Source: Coprococcus_C sp934318045 (GTDB taxonomy: Bacteria > Bacillota > Clostridia > Lachnospirales > Lachnospiraceae). Taken from it: DNA of 64,000 nucleotides. The position numbers and the translations under genes are program-made. Each line of letters starts with the position of its first letter. Within the stretch, counting starts at the first letter, position 1. A model generated the notes under the pieces. The model was given only the letters and a program-made list of their open reading frames with translations, did no database searches and was not told the origin of the DNA. The stretch is from assembly GCA_934318045.1 (NCBI GenBank), contig CAKREY010000013.1:7627-71626 (forward strand), written 5' to 3'. Positions 1 through 8,387 of this stretch are shown here, one piece after another.

Positions 1-1
1 T

Positions 2-436
2 GGTGCAGAGGTAAAGCGTCGTATCATGCTTGGTTCCTTCGTCCTTAGCTCCGGTTATTACGATGCGTACTATGTAAAGGCTCTTAAAACAAAGGCGCTC
101 ATCAAGAAAGCGTTCGATGATGCATTTGCAAAATACGATGTGATCTTAGGACCGGTTGCACCGACGACGGCACTGAAGATGGGCGAATCTTTAAGTGATC
201 CGATCAAAATGTATCTGGGAGATATTTATACAGTATCTGTAAACCTTGCCGGTCTGCCGGGCATTTCCCTTCCATGCGGACAGGATAAGGATGGTATGCC
301 GGTCGGCATGCAGCTGCTCGGACAGACATTTGACGAGAAATCAATCATCCGCGCAGCGTATGCATTTGAATGTACAAAGACTTATAAGCGTCCGGATGCT
401 CTTGGCTTCGTGGAAGCAGAAAGGGGGCTTGCATAA
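2..436 (+). CDS. gatA: Glutamyl-tRNA(Gln) amidotransferase subunit A, C-terminal part (partial)
   Basis: The reading frame is open from the window edge and encodes the last 144 residues of GatA, the amidase-signature subunit. GatA releases ammonia from glutamine so that GatCAB can convert Glu-tRNA(Gln) to Gln-tRNA(Gln) in the cytoplasm. The segment beginning GAEVKRRIMLG, the SSGYYDAYY stretch and the late NLAGLPGISLPCG and GMPVGMQLLG motifs are typical of the GatA C-terminal half. The catalytic Lys-Ser-Ser residues lie upstream of the window. The stop codon overlaps the gatB start (TAATG), so the two subunits are translationally coupled. Confidence 0.97.
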   Translation, partial: GAEVKRRIMLGSFVLSSGYYDAYYVKALKTKALIKKAFDDAFAKYDVILGPVAPTTALKMGESLSDPIKMYLGDIYTVSVNLAGLPGISLPCGQDKDGMPVGMQLLGQTFDEKSIIRAAYAFECTKTYKRPDALGFVEAERGLA

Positions 437-1872
437 TGAGTAAAACATATGAGACAGTCATCGGCCTGGAGGTTCACGTAGAGCTTGCCACGAAGACAAA
501 GATTTTCTGTGGATGTTCGACTGCATTTGGCGGTGCACCGAATACACATACCTGTCCGGTTTGTACCGGTATGCCGGGCTCTCTTCCGGTACTCAATAAG
601 GCAGTAGTCGAGAAGGCAGTTGCTGTTGGTCTTGCAACGAACTGTACGATCACACAGAACTGTAAGTTTGACCGTAAGAATTACTTCTATCCGGATAACC
701 CGCAGAACTATCAGATTTCACAGCTTTATTATCCGATCTGCCGGAATGGTAAGGTAGAGATTGAGGTTGATGGGAATAAGAAATATGTCCGTATCCATGA
801 GATTCACATGGAGGAGGATGCAGGTAAGCTGGTGCATGATCCGTATACAGACAGCTCGCTGGTGGATTACAACCGTTCGGGCGTGCCTCTGATCGAGATC
901 GTATCCGAGCCGGATATGCGTTCCGCAGAGGAAGTCATTGCTTACCTTGAGAAATTGAGATTGATCATCCAGTACCTTGGTGCGTCGGATTGTAAGCTGA
1001 ACGAAGGTTCTATGCGTGCCGATGTCAACCTGTCTGTCCGTGAAGTCGGTGCAGAGAAGTTCGGTACAAGAACCGAGATGAAGAACCTGAACTCCTTCAA
1101 GGCGATTGCGAGAGCAATCGAGAACGAGAAGGAGCGTCAGATCGATCTGATTGAATCTGGTGAGAAGGTTATTCAGGAGACAAGAAGATGGGATGATACA
1201 AAGGAATATTCTTATGCGATGCGTTCGAAAGAGGATGCACAGGATTACCGTTACTTCCCGGATCCGGATCTGGTTCCGGTTATGATCAGCGATGAATGGA
1301 TGGAAGAGATCCGCAGCCACCAGCCGGAGCTGCGTGACGAGAAGCGCATCCGCTATAAGGAAGAGTACGATATTCCGGATTATGATATTGATATCCTGAC
1401 GAACTCCAAGAAGCTGGCTGATATCTTCGAGGAGGCGATTGCGCTTGGTGCAGCACCAAAGAAGGTATCGAACTGGTTGATGGTTGAGACGATGCGTCTA
1501 ATGAAGGAAGCATCCATCGATGCCGATGACTTAAAATTCTCAGCAAAGAACCTTGCAGCTATCATCAAGATGGTCGATGACAAAGTCATCAATGGTACCG
1601 TTGCGAAGGAAGTGTTCGAGAAGGTATTTGCAGAGGATATCGATCCGAAAGCTTATGTCGAGGAACACGGTTTGAAGACTGTCAATGATGAGGGCGCACT
1701 TCGCACCGTTATCTTAGAGGTAATCGAGAAGAATCCGAAGTCTGTTGCAGATTTCAAGGGCGGTAAGGAGAAAGCAATCGGTGCACTTGTCGGACAGACG
1801 ATGAAGGCAATGCAGGGGAAGGCGGATCCATCCGAGGTTAACCGTATTCTGCGCGAAGAATTAAGTAAATAG
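436..1872 (+). CDS. gatB: Aspartyl/glutamyl-tRNA(Asn/Gln) amidotransferase subunit B
   Basis: GatB is the kinase/transamidase subunit of GatCAB: it phosphorylates the misacylated Glu on tRNA(Gln) (or Asp on tRNA(Asn)) and uses the ammonia channelled from GatA. The 478-residue length is normal for the family. The N-terminal cradle is recognisable (IGLEVHVEL near residue 10, then a Cys-rich segment around CGCSTAFGGAPNTHTCPVC). The signature DYNRSGVPLIEIVSEPD follows near residue 145, and a YqeY-like tRNA-binding tail ends in SEVNRILREEL. The start ATG overlaps the gatA stop. A strong terminator follows, so gatA-gatB close their operon. gatC should lie upstream, outside the window. Confidence 0.98.
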   Translation: MSKTYETVIGLEVHVELATKTKIFCGCSTAFGGAPNTHTCPVCTGMPGSLPVLNKAVVEKAVAVGLATNCTITQNCKFDRKNYFYPDNPQNYQISQLYYPICRNGKVEIEVDGNKKYVRIHEIHMEEDAGKLVHDPYTDSSLVDYNRSGVPLIEIVSEPDMRSAEEVIAYLEKLRLIIQYLGASDCKLNEGSMRADVNLSVREVGAEKFGTRTEMKNLNSFKAIARAIENEKERQIDLIESGEKVIQETRRWDDTKEYSYAMRSKEDAQDYRYFPDPDLVPVMISDEWMEEIRSHQPELRDEKRIRYKEEYDIPDYDIDILTNSKKLADIFEEAIALGAAPKKVSNWLMVETMRLMKEASIDADDLKFSAKNLAAIIKMVDDKVINGTVAKEVFEKVFAEDIDPKAYVEEHGLKTVNDEGALRTVILEVIEKNPKSVADFKGGKEKAIGALVGQTMKAMQGKADPSEVNRILREELSK

Positions 1873-1899
1873 TTTTGGCTTGCGAGTGGCTCTACGGAC

Positions 1900-1981
1900 G
1901 AACTCCAGGCTGTAAAGAAGTCCACCTCAAAAAATTCACGTTACAATTTTTGTGAGGTGGACTTTTTACATCCCGGAGTTC
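1900..1981 (+). terminator. Terminator nested in an unusually long hairpin after gatB
   Basis: A stem AGTCCACCTCA/TGAGGTGGACT is followed by TTTTT (about 1918-1966), which reads as the gatB terminator. The pairing does not stop there. The flanks continue to match (GAACTCC...TGTAAA on the left, TTTACA...GGAGTTC on the right), giving an imperfect stem of roughly 37 bp with the U-tract buried inside it. Nothing else is seen in 1873-2138 apart from the region immediately upstream of the next gene. Confidence 0.8.
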
Positions 1982-2138
1982 TGGTAAAGGGAAAACGGAA
2001 AGCAAAAATATTTATGAAAATATTCTTCGCTTAAAACGGTTCGCCTTGTGTAATACGAGAAATTATAATAAAATCAGAGTATAAAGGTAAGCACTACGGT
2101 TCACCCGTCAGTGTTCCGTGGTTTGAAGGAAAAACACT

Positions 2139-3320
2139 ATGAAAAAAGAAGGATATTACTCGACAGGCGAGTTTATGAAACAAGCGAATATTACGAAGAA
2201 AACCGTCCGGTACTACGACGAGAAGGATATCCTGAAGCCATCCTTTGTCAGCGATTCCGGCGCGCGTTACTACACAGAGAAAGATCTCGCGAAACTCCAG
2301 CAGATTCTTCTGTTAAAGTATCTCGGCTTCTCTCTGGGCGATATCAAGGAGATGCAGGTGGATGATGCAGACAAGCATTTTATCGTCAACTCCCTGAACA
2401 TCCAGCAGAAACTGGTGGAAGACCGTATCGAGCAGCTGCAATTAGTGAAAACGACAATCAAGGAAGCAACGGATGACCTGCAGGCAGACCGGGAAGTGGA
2501 CTGGACGAAGCTATTCGAACTGATCCAGGTGGCAGATCTGGAGAGCATCCTGAAGAAACAGTATAAGGACGCGTCGAATATCATGGCGCGGATCAACCTG
2601 CACAAGCAGTATTCGGTCAACAAGCAGGGCTGGTTCCCGTGGATCTACGAACAGATGCAGGTAAAGCCGGGACAGAAGATTCTGGAGCTTGGCTGTGGCG
2701 CGGGAGATCTCTGGGTGGAAAATGCAGAGAAATTTCCAGCGGATATTTCTATTACCGTGACAGATATTTCGGATGGAATGCTGCGCGATGCAAGGCGGGA
2801 AATCGGCAGGGAAGATGCGGTGTTTTCCTATGCAATCTGTGATTGCGAGGCAATTCCGTTTGAAGATGAAACTTTTGATCTGGTTGTTGCGAACCATGTG
2901 CTTTTTTACTGTGAGGATATCGACCGGGCATGCCGGGAGATCCGACGCGTGTTGAAACCGGGAGGCATGCTTATTGCGGGCACGTATGGCTCGGCACATA
3001 TGAAGGAAATCAGCCGGGTAGTCATGGAATTTGATGACCGGATCGTGCTTGCTGCGGAGAATCTGTACGATCGGTTTGGCAAGGAGAATGGAACGGATAT
3101 TCTTCAACGGGTATTTGAACAGGTAGAGTGGCGGCAGTATGAGGACGCGATTGAAATCGACGATGCGGAACCGCTGATCTCCTATGTTCTGTCGTGCCAC
3201 GGGAATCAGAATCAGTATATTGCGCATAAATACAGGGAATTCCGGGCGTTTATGAAGAAAAAAACAGCCGGAGGTTTTCGTATTACGAAGGATGCCGGAA
3301 TCTTTTTTGCAAAAAAATAA
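2139..3320 (+). CDS. MerR-family regulator fused to a SAM-dependent methyltransferase
   Basis: This is a 393-residue two-domain protein. Residues about 5-75 form a MerR winged helix-turn-helix (YSTGEFMKQANITKKTVRYY, then the wing SGARYYTEKDL). Residues about 78-125 are a likely coiled-coil dimerisation helix. From about 150 a class I methyltransferase fold begins with the SAM-binding motif ILELGCGAGDLW, followed by an acidic loop (DISDGML), CDCEAIPF, and the late motif RRVLKPGGMLIAGTYG. The start at 2139 has AAGGAA upstream. MerR-methyltransferase fusions exist in Firmicutes and are usually annotated only by domain; the substrate cannot be told here. The gene is followed by a MerR-type promoter at 3330-3360, which suggests that it controls the adjacent rfbB transcript (inference). 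Confidence 0.9.
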   Translation: MKKEGYYSTGEFMKQANITKKTVRYYDEKDILKPSFVSDSGARYYTEKDLAKLQQILLLKYLGFSLGDIKEMQVDDADKHFIVNSLNIQQKLVEDRIEQLQLVKTTIKEATDDLQADREVDWTKLFELIQVADLESILKKQYKDASNIMARINLHKQYSVNKQGWFPWIYEQMQVKPGQKILELGCGAGDLWVENAEKFPADISITVTDISDGMLRDARREIGREDAVFSYAICDCEAIPFEDETFDLVVANHVLFYCEDIDRACREIRRVLKPGGMLIAGTYGSAHMKEISRVVMEFDDRIVLAAENLYDRFGKENGTDILQRVFEQVEWRQYEDAIEIDDAEPLISYVLSCHGNQNQYIAHKYREFRAFMKKKTAGGFRITKDAGIFFAKK

Positions 3321-3329
3321 AAAAAGTAC

Positions 3330-3360
3330 TTGACTATGCCCCAGGGGCACCCTGTATAAT
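3330..3360 (+). promoter_or_regulatory. MerR-type promoter with 19-nt spacer and palindromic operator
   Basis: TTGACT (3330-3335) and TATAAT (3355-3360) are separated by 19 nt instead of the usual 17. The spacer holds the perfect dyad GCCCCAGGGGC. A stretched spacer with a central dyad is the hallmark of promoters activated by MerR-family regulators, which untwist the spacer DNA. It starts ten bases after the stop of a MerR-domain gene and reads towards rfbB, about 100 nt ahead of its start. Confidence 0.8.
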
Positions 3361-3462
3361 AGATATATAACAAACACATATTCGATTATACCGGATTGTG
3401 TTTCGACTTAAGAGCACGAGACAAAACAAGAAAATAAAGGAATGATTTAAGGAGGTAGAAAA

Positions 3463-4548
3463 GTGAGAACGTATTTAGTAACAGGAGGTGCCGGATTTAT
3501 CGGTTCCAATTACATCCATTATATGTTTAAGAAGTATGATAATGAAATCCGTATCATCAATGTGGATGTACTGACGTATGCAGGAAATCTGGAGAATCTG
3601 AAAGACATTGAGAACCGCGAGAATTATACATTTGTGAAGGCGGATATCTGCGACAAGGAAGCAATCGCGAAGATTTTTGCTGAAAATGATATCGACCGCG
3701 TGGTACATTTCGCAGCAGAGTCTCATGTAGACAGAAGTATCAAGCATCCGGAAGTATTTGTACGGACGAATGTACTTGGTACCGCCGTTATGCTGAACTG
3801 CGCGAAGGCTGCATGGGAGTTGCCGGATGGCACATTCAAGGAAGGCAAGAAGTTCCTGCATGTATCGACCGATGAGGTGTATGGTTCCCTTCCGGATGAT
3901 GAGAACGCATTCTTCTATGAGACATCACCATATGAGCCACACAGTCCGTATTCTGCAAGTAAGGCTAGTTCAGATATGCTTGTAAAGGCATATATGGATA
4001 CTTATAAGTTCCCTGCAAATATCACGAACTGCAGCAATAACTATGGACCTTACCAGTTCCCGGAGAAGCTGATTCCTCTGATCATTAACAATGCATTGCA
4101 GGGCAAGAAGCTTCCGGTTTACGGCGATGGCAAGAATGTCCGTGACTGGCTGTTTGTTGAGGATCATGCCAAGGCAATCGATATGGTTCAGGAGCAGGGA
4201 CGTCTGTTTGAGACATACAATGTCGGCGGACACAATGAGAAGCAGAATATCGAGATCATCAATATTATTATTGATACATTGCAGGAGATGCTTCCGGCGG
4301 ATGATCCGAGACGTGCACTTGTATCGAAGGATTTGATCACGTATGTGGAAGACCGTAAGGGACATGACAGAAGATATGCAATCGCACCGGACAAGATCAA
4401 GGCAGAAATCGGCTGGTATCCGGAGACAGATTTCGCAACAGGAATCAAGAAGACAATCGCATGGTTTTTCGAGCATGAGGATTGGATGAAGAACGTGACA
4501 AGCGGCGATTACCAGAAGTATTATGAGGACATGTACGCAAATAAATAA
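3463..4548 (+). CDS. rfbB: dTDP-glucose 4,6-dehydratase
   Basis: The enzyme converts dTDP-glucose to dTDP-4-keto-6-deoxyglucose with bound NAD, the second step towards dTDP-rhamnose and other dTDP-deoxysugars for cell-surface polymers. The 361-residue protein has the extended SDR layout: a nucleotide loop TGGAGFIGSNY at residues 7-17, the HFAAESHVDRSI segment, the catalytic STDEVYG (Asp-Glu pair) near 135 and the YSASKASSD Tyr/Lys motif near 167. The start is GTG, chosen for the AAGGAGGT site 7 nt upstream. rfbA follows after a structured 166-nt gap; rfbC and rfbD are not in the window. Confidence 0.97.
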   Translation: MRTYLVTGGAGFIGSNYIHYMFKKYDNEIRIINVDVLTYAGNLENLKDIENRENYTFVKADICDKEAIAKIFAENDIDRVVHFAAESHVDRSIKHPEVFVRTNVLGTAVMLNCAKAAWELPDGTFKEGKKFLHVSTDEVYGSLPDDENAFFYETSPYEPHSPYSASKASSDMLVKAYMDTYKFPANITNCSNNYGPYQFPEKLIPLIINNALQGKKLPVYGDGKNVRDWLFVEDHAKAIDMVQEQGRLFETYNVGGHNEKQNIEIINIIIDTLQEMLPADDPRRALVSKDLITYVEDRKGHDRRYAIAPDKIKAEIGWYPETDFATGIKKTIAWFFEHEDWMKNVTSGDYQKYYEDMYANK

Positions 4549-4684
4549 GACGTGCGAAATCATCTATAATGCCGATGCGGGCTTGCTCGCAAATCGGCAA
4601 TTATGGATGATTTCATACGGCGCATAATGCGACCGACTCGGAGCGAAGCGGAGAGGAGGTACGTATTACGTGCGCACGTCTTAT
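4545..4684. repeat. Structured intergenic element, family 2 copy a
   Basis: The gap between rfbB and rfbA folds on itself almost entirely. The outer arms ATAAGACGTGCG (4545-4556) and CGCACGTCTTAT (4673-4684) are perfectly complementary over 12 bp, and the left arm overlaps the rfbB stop codon. Inside is a long hairpin, 4556-4576 with 4593-4614 (GAAATCATC... and ...GATGATTTC), then a core containing CGCATAATGCGACCG and CGGAGCGAAGCGGAG. The GCGACCG and CGGAGC pieces recur in the element at 40738-40880, whose outer arms are unrelated. No U-tract follows, so it is not a simple terminator. Confidence 0.7.
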
Positions 4685-4714
4685 ATCAGATATGATCCAT
4701 GAAAGGAGATTTCT

Positions 4715-5584
4715 ATGAAAGGTATTATTTTAGCGGGTGGTTCCGGAACAAGATTATATCCACTTACCAAAGCAGTATCGAAGCAGATTATGCCGGTATA
4801 TGACAAACCGATGATCTATTATCCATTGTCGACACTGATGCTGGCTGGTATCCGGGAAGTCCTGATTATCTCGACACCACGGGATCTGCCTGTTTTTGAG
4901 GAATTATTTGGCACAGGCGAGCAGCTTGGCATGCATTTCACATATGCGGTGCAGGAGAAACCACGCGGACTTGCGGATGCATTTATTATCGGAGCGGATT
5001 TTATTGGCTCTGACAGTGTGGCGCTTGTATTGGGAGATAACATCTTCTATGGTCAGAGCTTTTCAAAAGTTTTGAAGCATGCGGCAGAACGAGAAACGGG
5101 TGCAACGATTTTTGGCTATTATGTAAAGGATCCGAGAGAGTATGGCGTTGTAGAATTTGACGAGAATGGCAAGGCAATCTCCATCGAGGAAAAACCGGAG
5201 CATCCAAAGTCAAACTATGCAGTGCCGGGACTGTATTTCTACGATAACCGTGTCGTTGAGATAGCAAAGAATGTGAAGCCTTCTGCCCGAGGGGAGATTG
5301 AGATCACTTCCATTAACAATGAGTACCTGAGGATGGGTGAGTTGATGGTAGAGACGCTGGGACGAGGATTTGCATGGCTGGATACCGGTAATCATGATAT
5401 GTTGCTTGATGCAGCGGATTTCGTGGCGGCATTCCAGAAGCGGCAGGGCATGTATATCTCCTGTATTGAGGAGATTGCATATAGACGCGGATTTATTACG
5501 CGTGATCAACTGTTGAAGCTGGCAGAACCACTGATGAAGACTGCATATGGTCAGTATCTTGTGGATGTAGCAAATGGACTGTAG
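4715..5584 (+). CDS. rfbA: Glucose-1-phosphate thymidylyltransferase
   Basis: The enzyme makes dTDP-glucose from dTTP and glucose-1-phosphate, providing the substrate of the neighbouring RfbB. The 289-residue length is typical. Residues 8-18 carry the nucleotidyltransferase signature GGSGTRLYPLT, followed by KQIMPVYDKPMIYYPLSTLM. VLGDNIFYG and the sugar-binding EEKPEHPKSNYAVPGLYFYDN segment follow. AAAGGAGA lies 8 nt before the ATG. It is co-directional with rfbB across the structured gap and ends 45 nt before the ChW/CAP gene without a terminator, so the three may share a transcript. Confidence 0.97.
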   Translation: MKGIILAGGSGTRLYPLTKAVSKQIMPVYDKPMIYYPLSTLMLAGIREVLIISTPRDLPVFEELFGTGEQLGMHFTYAVQEKPRGLADAFIIGADFIGSDSVALVLGDNIFYGQSFSKVLKHAAERETGATIFGYYVKDPREYGVVEFDENGKAISIEEKPEHPKSNYAVPGLYFYDNRVVEIAKNVKPSARGEIEITSINNEYLRMGELMVETLGRGFAWLDTGNHDMLLDAADFVAAFQKRQGMYISCIEEIAYRRGFITRDQLLKLAEPLMKTAYGQYLVDVANGL

Positions 5585-5629
5585 GCGCATGTGCAACCGC
5601 ATGTGAGCTTTTAGAAAAGAGGGGTGCAT

Positions 5630-7054
5630 ATGAAGAGACATACATGGAAGAAGCTTCAGGCATGGCTGTTGGTGATCGTGATGTTCGTATCGGTATTTAC
5701 AGGTATGGGAACCACACCAAAGGTATCTGCCGCAGAGAAGACAAAGATGGGTGTTACTTATGCGGTACATATCCAGACATATGGAGATAGTCAGGGCTGG
5801 GTGAACGACGGAGTGATGGCAGGAACCATGTATCAGGCAAAACGCCTGGAAGAAATCCGGATTAAACTTACAGGAAATGAATACAGTGGCAAAATCCAAT
5901 ACAAAACGCATATCCAGACCTACGGCTGGCAGAACTGGTCGTATGATGGAGAGCCAAGCGGAAGCCGGGGGCAGGCAAAACGACTTGAGGGTATCGAGAT
6001 TCTGCTTACCGGGGAAGTTGCAAAACATTATGACGTGATGTACCGGGTATATTGTCAGACATATGGCTGGATGCCATGGGTGAAGAATGGCGTGATGTCT
6101 GGAACGAGCGGACAGGCAAAACGACTCGAAGGCATCGAAATCAAGCTGGTGCCAAAGACAGAGATTACAGAGATGGGCGTGCAGTACCGGACACATTGTC
6201 AGACATATGGATGGCTGAAATGGGAAAAAGACGGAGCTTCCAGTGGAACAACCGGACAGGGCAAGCGTCTCGAAGCAATTGAGATTAATCTGACAGGAAA
6301 TATGCTCAGTGGAAGCATCAATTACAGAACCCACGTGCAGACGTATGGATGGGAGAAATCGATGGTTTCCAATGGTGCACTGTCTGGAACAAGTGGACAG
6401 GCAAAGCGTCTCGAAGCAATCGAGATTGAACTCGAAGGCCAGATTACAAATTACTATGATGTATATTACCGTGTGCATGCGCAGTCTTACGGCTGGCTTG
6501 GCTGGGCGAAAAATGGTGAGACAGCCGGAACAAGCGGCATGGGAAAACGATTAGAAGCTATCCAGATTAAACTTGTACCTTGGTGGCAGACACCAAAAGA
6601 GTATAATGATGGAAAAGATGCATATATAAAAGGTACACCGCAGGTGACAGTTCCAAACAACCAATCCGGAGCTTCCAATCAGGCACAGGAAGTACTTGCA
6701 CTTGTGAATCAGCAACGGCGTGCAAATGGAGTGGGAGAACTTCAGCTTGATCCGACACTGACACAGGCGGCAAATATTCGTGCAAAAGAACTTGTGACGA
6801 AATTTTCTCATACCAGACCGGATGGAAGCACGTGCTTTACCGTTTTAGATCAAGTGGGATATCGGTATGGAACGGCTGGAGAAAATATTGCAGCTGGCTA
6901 TACGAATGCATCAGCTGTTATGACAGGATGGATGAATTCATCCGGACATAGAAAGAATATCTTAAACAGCGAATATAAACGTATCGGAATCGGATATTAT
7001 TATGATTCAAATTCAAAGTATGGATATCACTGGGTTCAGCTTTTCTCAGATTGA
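5630..7054 (+). CDS. Secreted protein with six ChW repeats and a C-terminal CAP domain
   Basis: Residues 1-35 form a signal peptide (basic start, hydrophobic WLLVIVMFVSVFTG, cleavage near VSAAE). Six clostridial hydrophobic-W repeats of about 45 residues follow; each has the pattern HxQTYGW...W...G..SGT.GQAKRLE.IEI.L. The first repeat has TYGDSQGW and the last has AQSYGW. After a short Asn/Gln linker the last about 125 residues are a CAP/SCP domain (VLALVNQQRRANGV, FSHTRPDGS, GENIAAGY, WMNSSGHRKNIL, GYHWVQLF). ChW repeats are thought to act in surface attachment or substrate binding; the CAP domain function in bacteria is poorly known. The ATG at 5630 is preferred over the in-frame GTG at 5624 because the AGAGGGG site sits just upstream. 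Confidence 0.9.
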   Translation: MKRHTWKKLQAWLLVIVMFVSVFTGMGTTPKVSAAEKTKMGVTYAVHIQTYGDSQGWVNDGVMAGTMYQAKRLEEIRIKLTGNEYSGKIQYKTHIQTYGWQNWSYDGEPSGSRGQAKRLEGIEILLTGEVAKHYDVMYRVYCQTYGWMPWVKNGVMSGTSGQAKRLEGIEIKLVPKTEITEMGVQYRTHCQTYGWLKWEKDGASSGTTGQGKRLEAIEINLTGNMLSGSINYRTHVQTYGWEKSMVSNGALSGTSGQAKRLEAIEIELEGQITNYYDVYYRVHAQSYGWLGWAKNGETAGTSGMGKRLEAIQIKLVPWWQTPKEYNDGKDAYIKGTPQVTVPNNQSGASNQAQEVLALVNQQRRANGVGELQLDPTLTQAANIRAKELVTKFSHTRPDGSTCFTVLDQVGYRYGTAGENIAAGYTNASAVMTGWMNSSGHRKNILNSEYKRIGIGYYYDSNSKYGYHWVQLFSD

Positions 7055-7070
7055 TACATGTCCTGCAAAA

Positions 7071-7116
7071 AAACGTTGTGCAGCAGATTAGAGAAATCTG
7101 TTGCACAACGTTTTTT
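7071..7116 (+). terminator. Rho-independent terminator after the ChW/CAP gene
   Basis: A stem of about 19 bp (AAACGTTGTGCAGCAGATT with its near-perfect complement AATCTGTTGCACAACGTTT) and a 4-nt loop end in a T-run. The A-rich left side lets it serve the convergent minus-strand gene too. Confidence 0.9.
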
Positions 7117-7163
7117 GTTATAGTGCTATTACAAATAGTATAGAAACCATATGAGGATACCGG

Positions 7164-8387
7164 TTATAAAGTATATCCATTTTTAATAAGAAGTTCTCTG
7201 GCGGTCTCTACCGAATCCACACCGGTGCTATTTTTGATCGGTGCAAATTCTTTTTCCCGATCCACTTCGAAGATCAGGCAGTCATCCATCTTGTGAATCA
7301 GATCCAGTGCCAATGTCTCGAACTTGAAGGCGTTTGGCTCAGATGGAGTCACCGGATTGCCGGATTCATCAACATATGGAACTTTCTTTTTTACAACATG
7401 CAAAGGCATCGACTCGTCAAGAGTTTCTTTCAGCCGCGAAATCGGGAAGAGATAATTGAGGATTGCACCAAAGCCATAAGCCAGATCCCCATCTGCTGTA
7501 CGTTTGGTGAGCATCTCATCTGTCATTTCGTAATATTCTATAATATGTGGCTTGCCGTTCTCCTTGCACATAACACCGACTTTTTCCTCAGGGAAGGCTT
7601 TCTTAACTACCTTTGCGCCACTCATCTTGCCACTTGCAATCGTTGCACCTAAGAAGACAGGATCGGCGATCCGCTGCAAGACGTTATCGACCGCAAATAC
7701 GTTGATCCATTCTAGATTGGAGTCGAATATGGCATCGAGCAGACCGGCCTTGTGCATGGATGAGAACCAGCCGCCGTTACCGTTCGGTGAGAGCGCCACT
7801 TCGTATTTTGATTTCAACAGAATCTTTCCGTCAAAATCCGTTGCCGGATTCATCTCCTGAATGAAGAAATGCACATAGGACGCATCGTATCCGAAGTAAT
7901 CGTGTGCTTCGAAGAAGGTGATGGTATCCTGATAGTTGATGTTGCTTGTCATGATATAAAGTGGAATATATGCATCAGCAGCGCGTACCACATCCATGAT
8001 ATGTTCCATCAATAACTGGAATATATACAGATCCTTTGTCAATCCTACGTTGAAACAGCCCTTTGGTTTGTCGAAGCCGAGACGGGTTCCCTGCCCTCCG
8101 GCTAACAGCAGCAGACAGAGCTTTCCGTCGCGGATTGCCTGCAGACCGATGGAACGGTAATGTTCCTGATCTGCCAGAATCTTCTCGAGATGAAGTGCGT
8201 CGATTTCCTCAATCAGGGAATCTTTGCTTTTTGCCTCATGGGAAAAAGCCTGTTCAAAACTCCAGTCGATTCCATCAATCTGGGACAACAGAATCTGTTT
8301 TTCTTCATCATTTAGCTGCTCATAAAAACGAAGCAGATGCGACTGCTTCCAATCTGCTAATAATTTCTTTCGTTCCTCAAAATTCAT
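7164..8387 (-). CDS. UDPGP-family UTP:sugar-1-phosphate uridylyltransferase (UAP1-like)
   Basis: This 407-residue protein belongs to the eukaryote-like UDPGP type 1 family, not the bacterial GalU family. Visible motifs are LLLAGGQGTRLGFDKPKGCFNVGL (nucleotide loop), the substrate-loop motif PNGNGGWFSSM, the AVDNVLQRIADPVFLG strand and GAKVVKKAFPEEKVGV. These match UDP-N-acetylhexosamine pyrophosphorylases (UAP1/AGX type), so the product is probably UDP-GlcNAc, UDP-GalNAc or UDP-glucose; the exact sugar cannot be read. The ATG at 8385-8387 is chosen over an upstream in-frame start because conservation begins at MNFEERKK and GGAAGG precedes it. It faces the ChW/CAP gene and diverges from the LCP gene. 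Confidence 0.9.
   Translation of the reverse strand: MNFEERKKLLADWKQSHLLRFYEQLNDEEKQILLSQIDGIDWSFEQAFSHEAKSKDSLIEEIDALHLEKILADQEHYRSIGLQAIRDGKLCLLLLAGGQGTRLGFDKPKGCFNVGLTKDLYIFQLLMEHIMDVVRAADAYIPLYIMTSNINYQDTITFFEAHDYFGYDASYVHFFIQEMNPATDFDGKILLKSKYEVALSPNGNGGWFSSMHKAGLLDAIFDSNLEWINVFAVDNVLQRIADPVFLGATIASGKMSGAKVVKKAFPEEKVGVMCKENGKPHIIEYYEMTDEMLTKRTADGDLAYGFGAILNYLFPISRLKETLDESMPLHVVKKKVPYVDESGNPVTPSEPNAFKFETLALDLIHKMDDCLIFEVDREKEFAPIKNSTGVDSVETARELLIKNGYTL

Noticed and set aside
2511..3377. A 288-codon open frame on the minus strand
   Set aside because: Fully antisense to the MerR/methyltransferase gene, without recognisable domain or start signal.
5210..6478. A 422-codon open frame on the minus strand
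   Set aside because: It lies opposite the ChW repeats and the end of rfbA. Its length comes from the repeated codon pattern of the real gene; it has no ribosome site and a Cys/His/Leu-biased composition typical of shadows.
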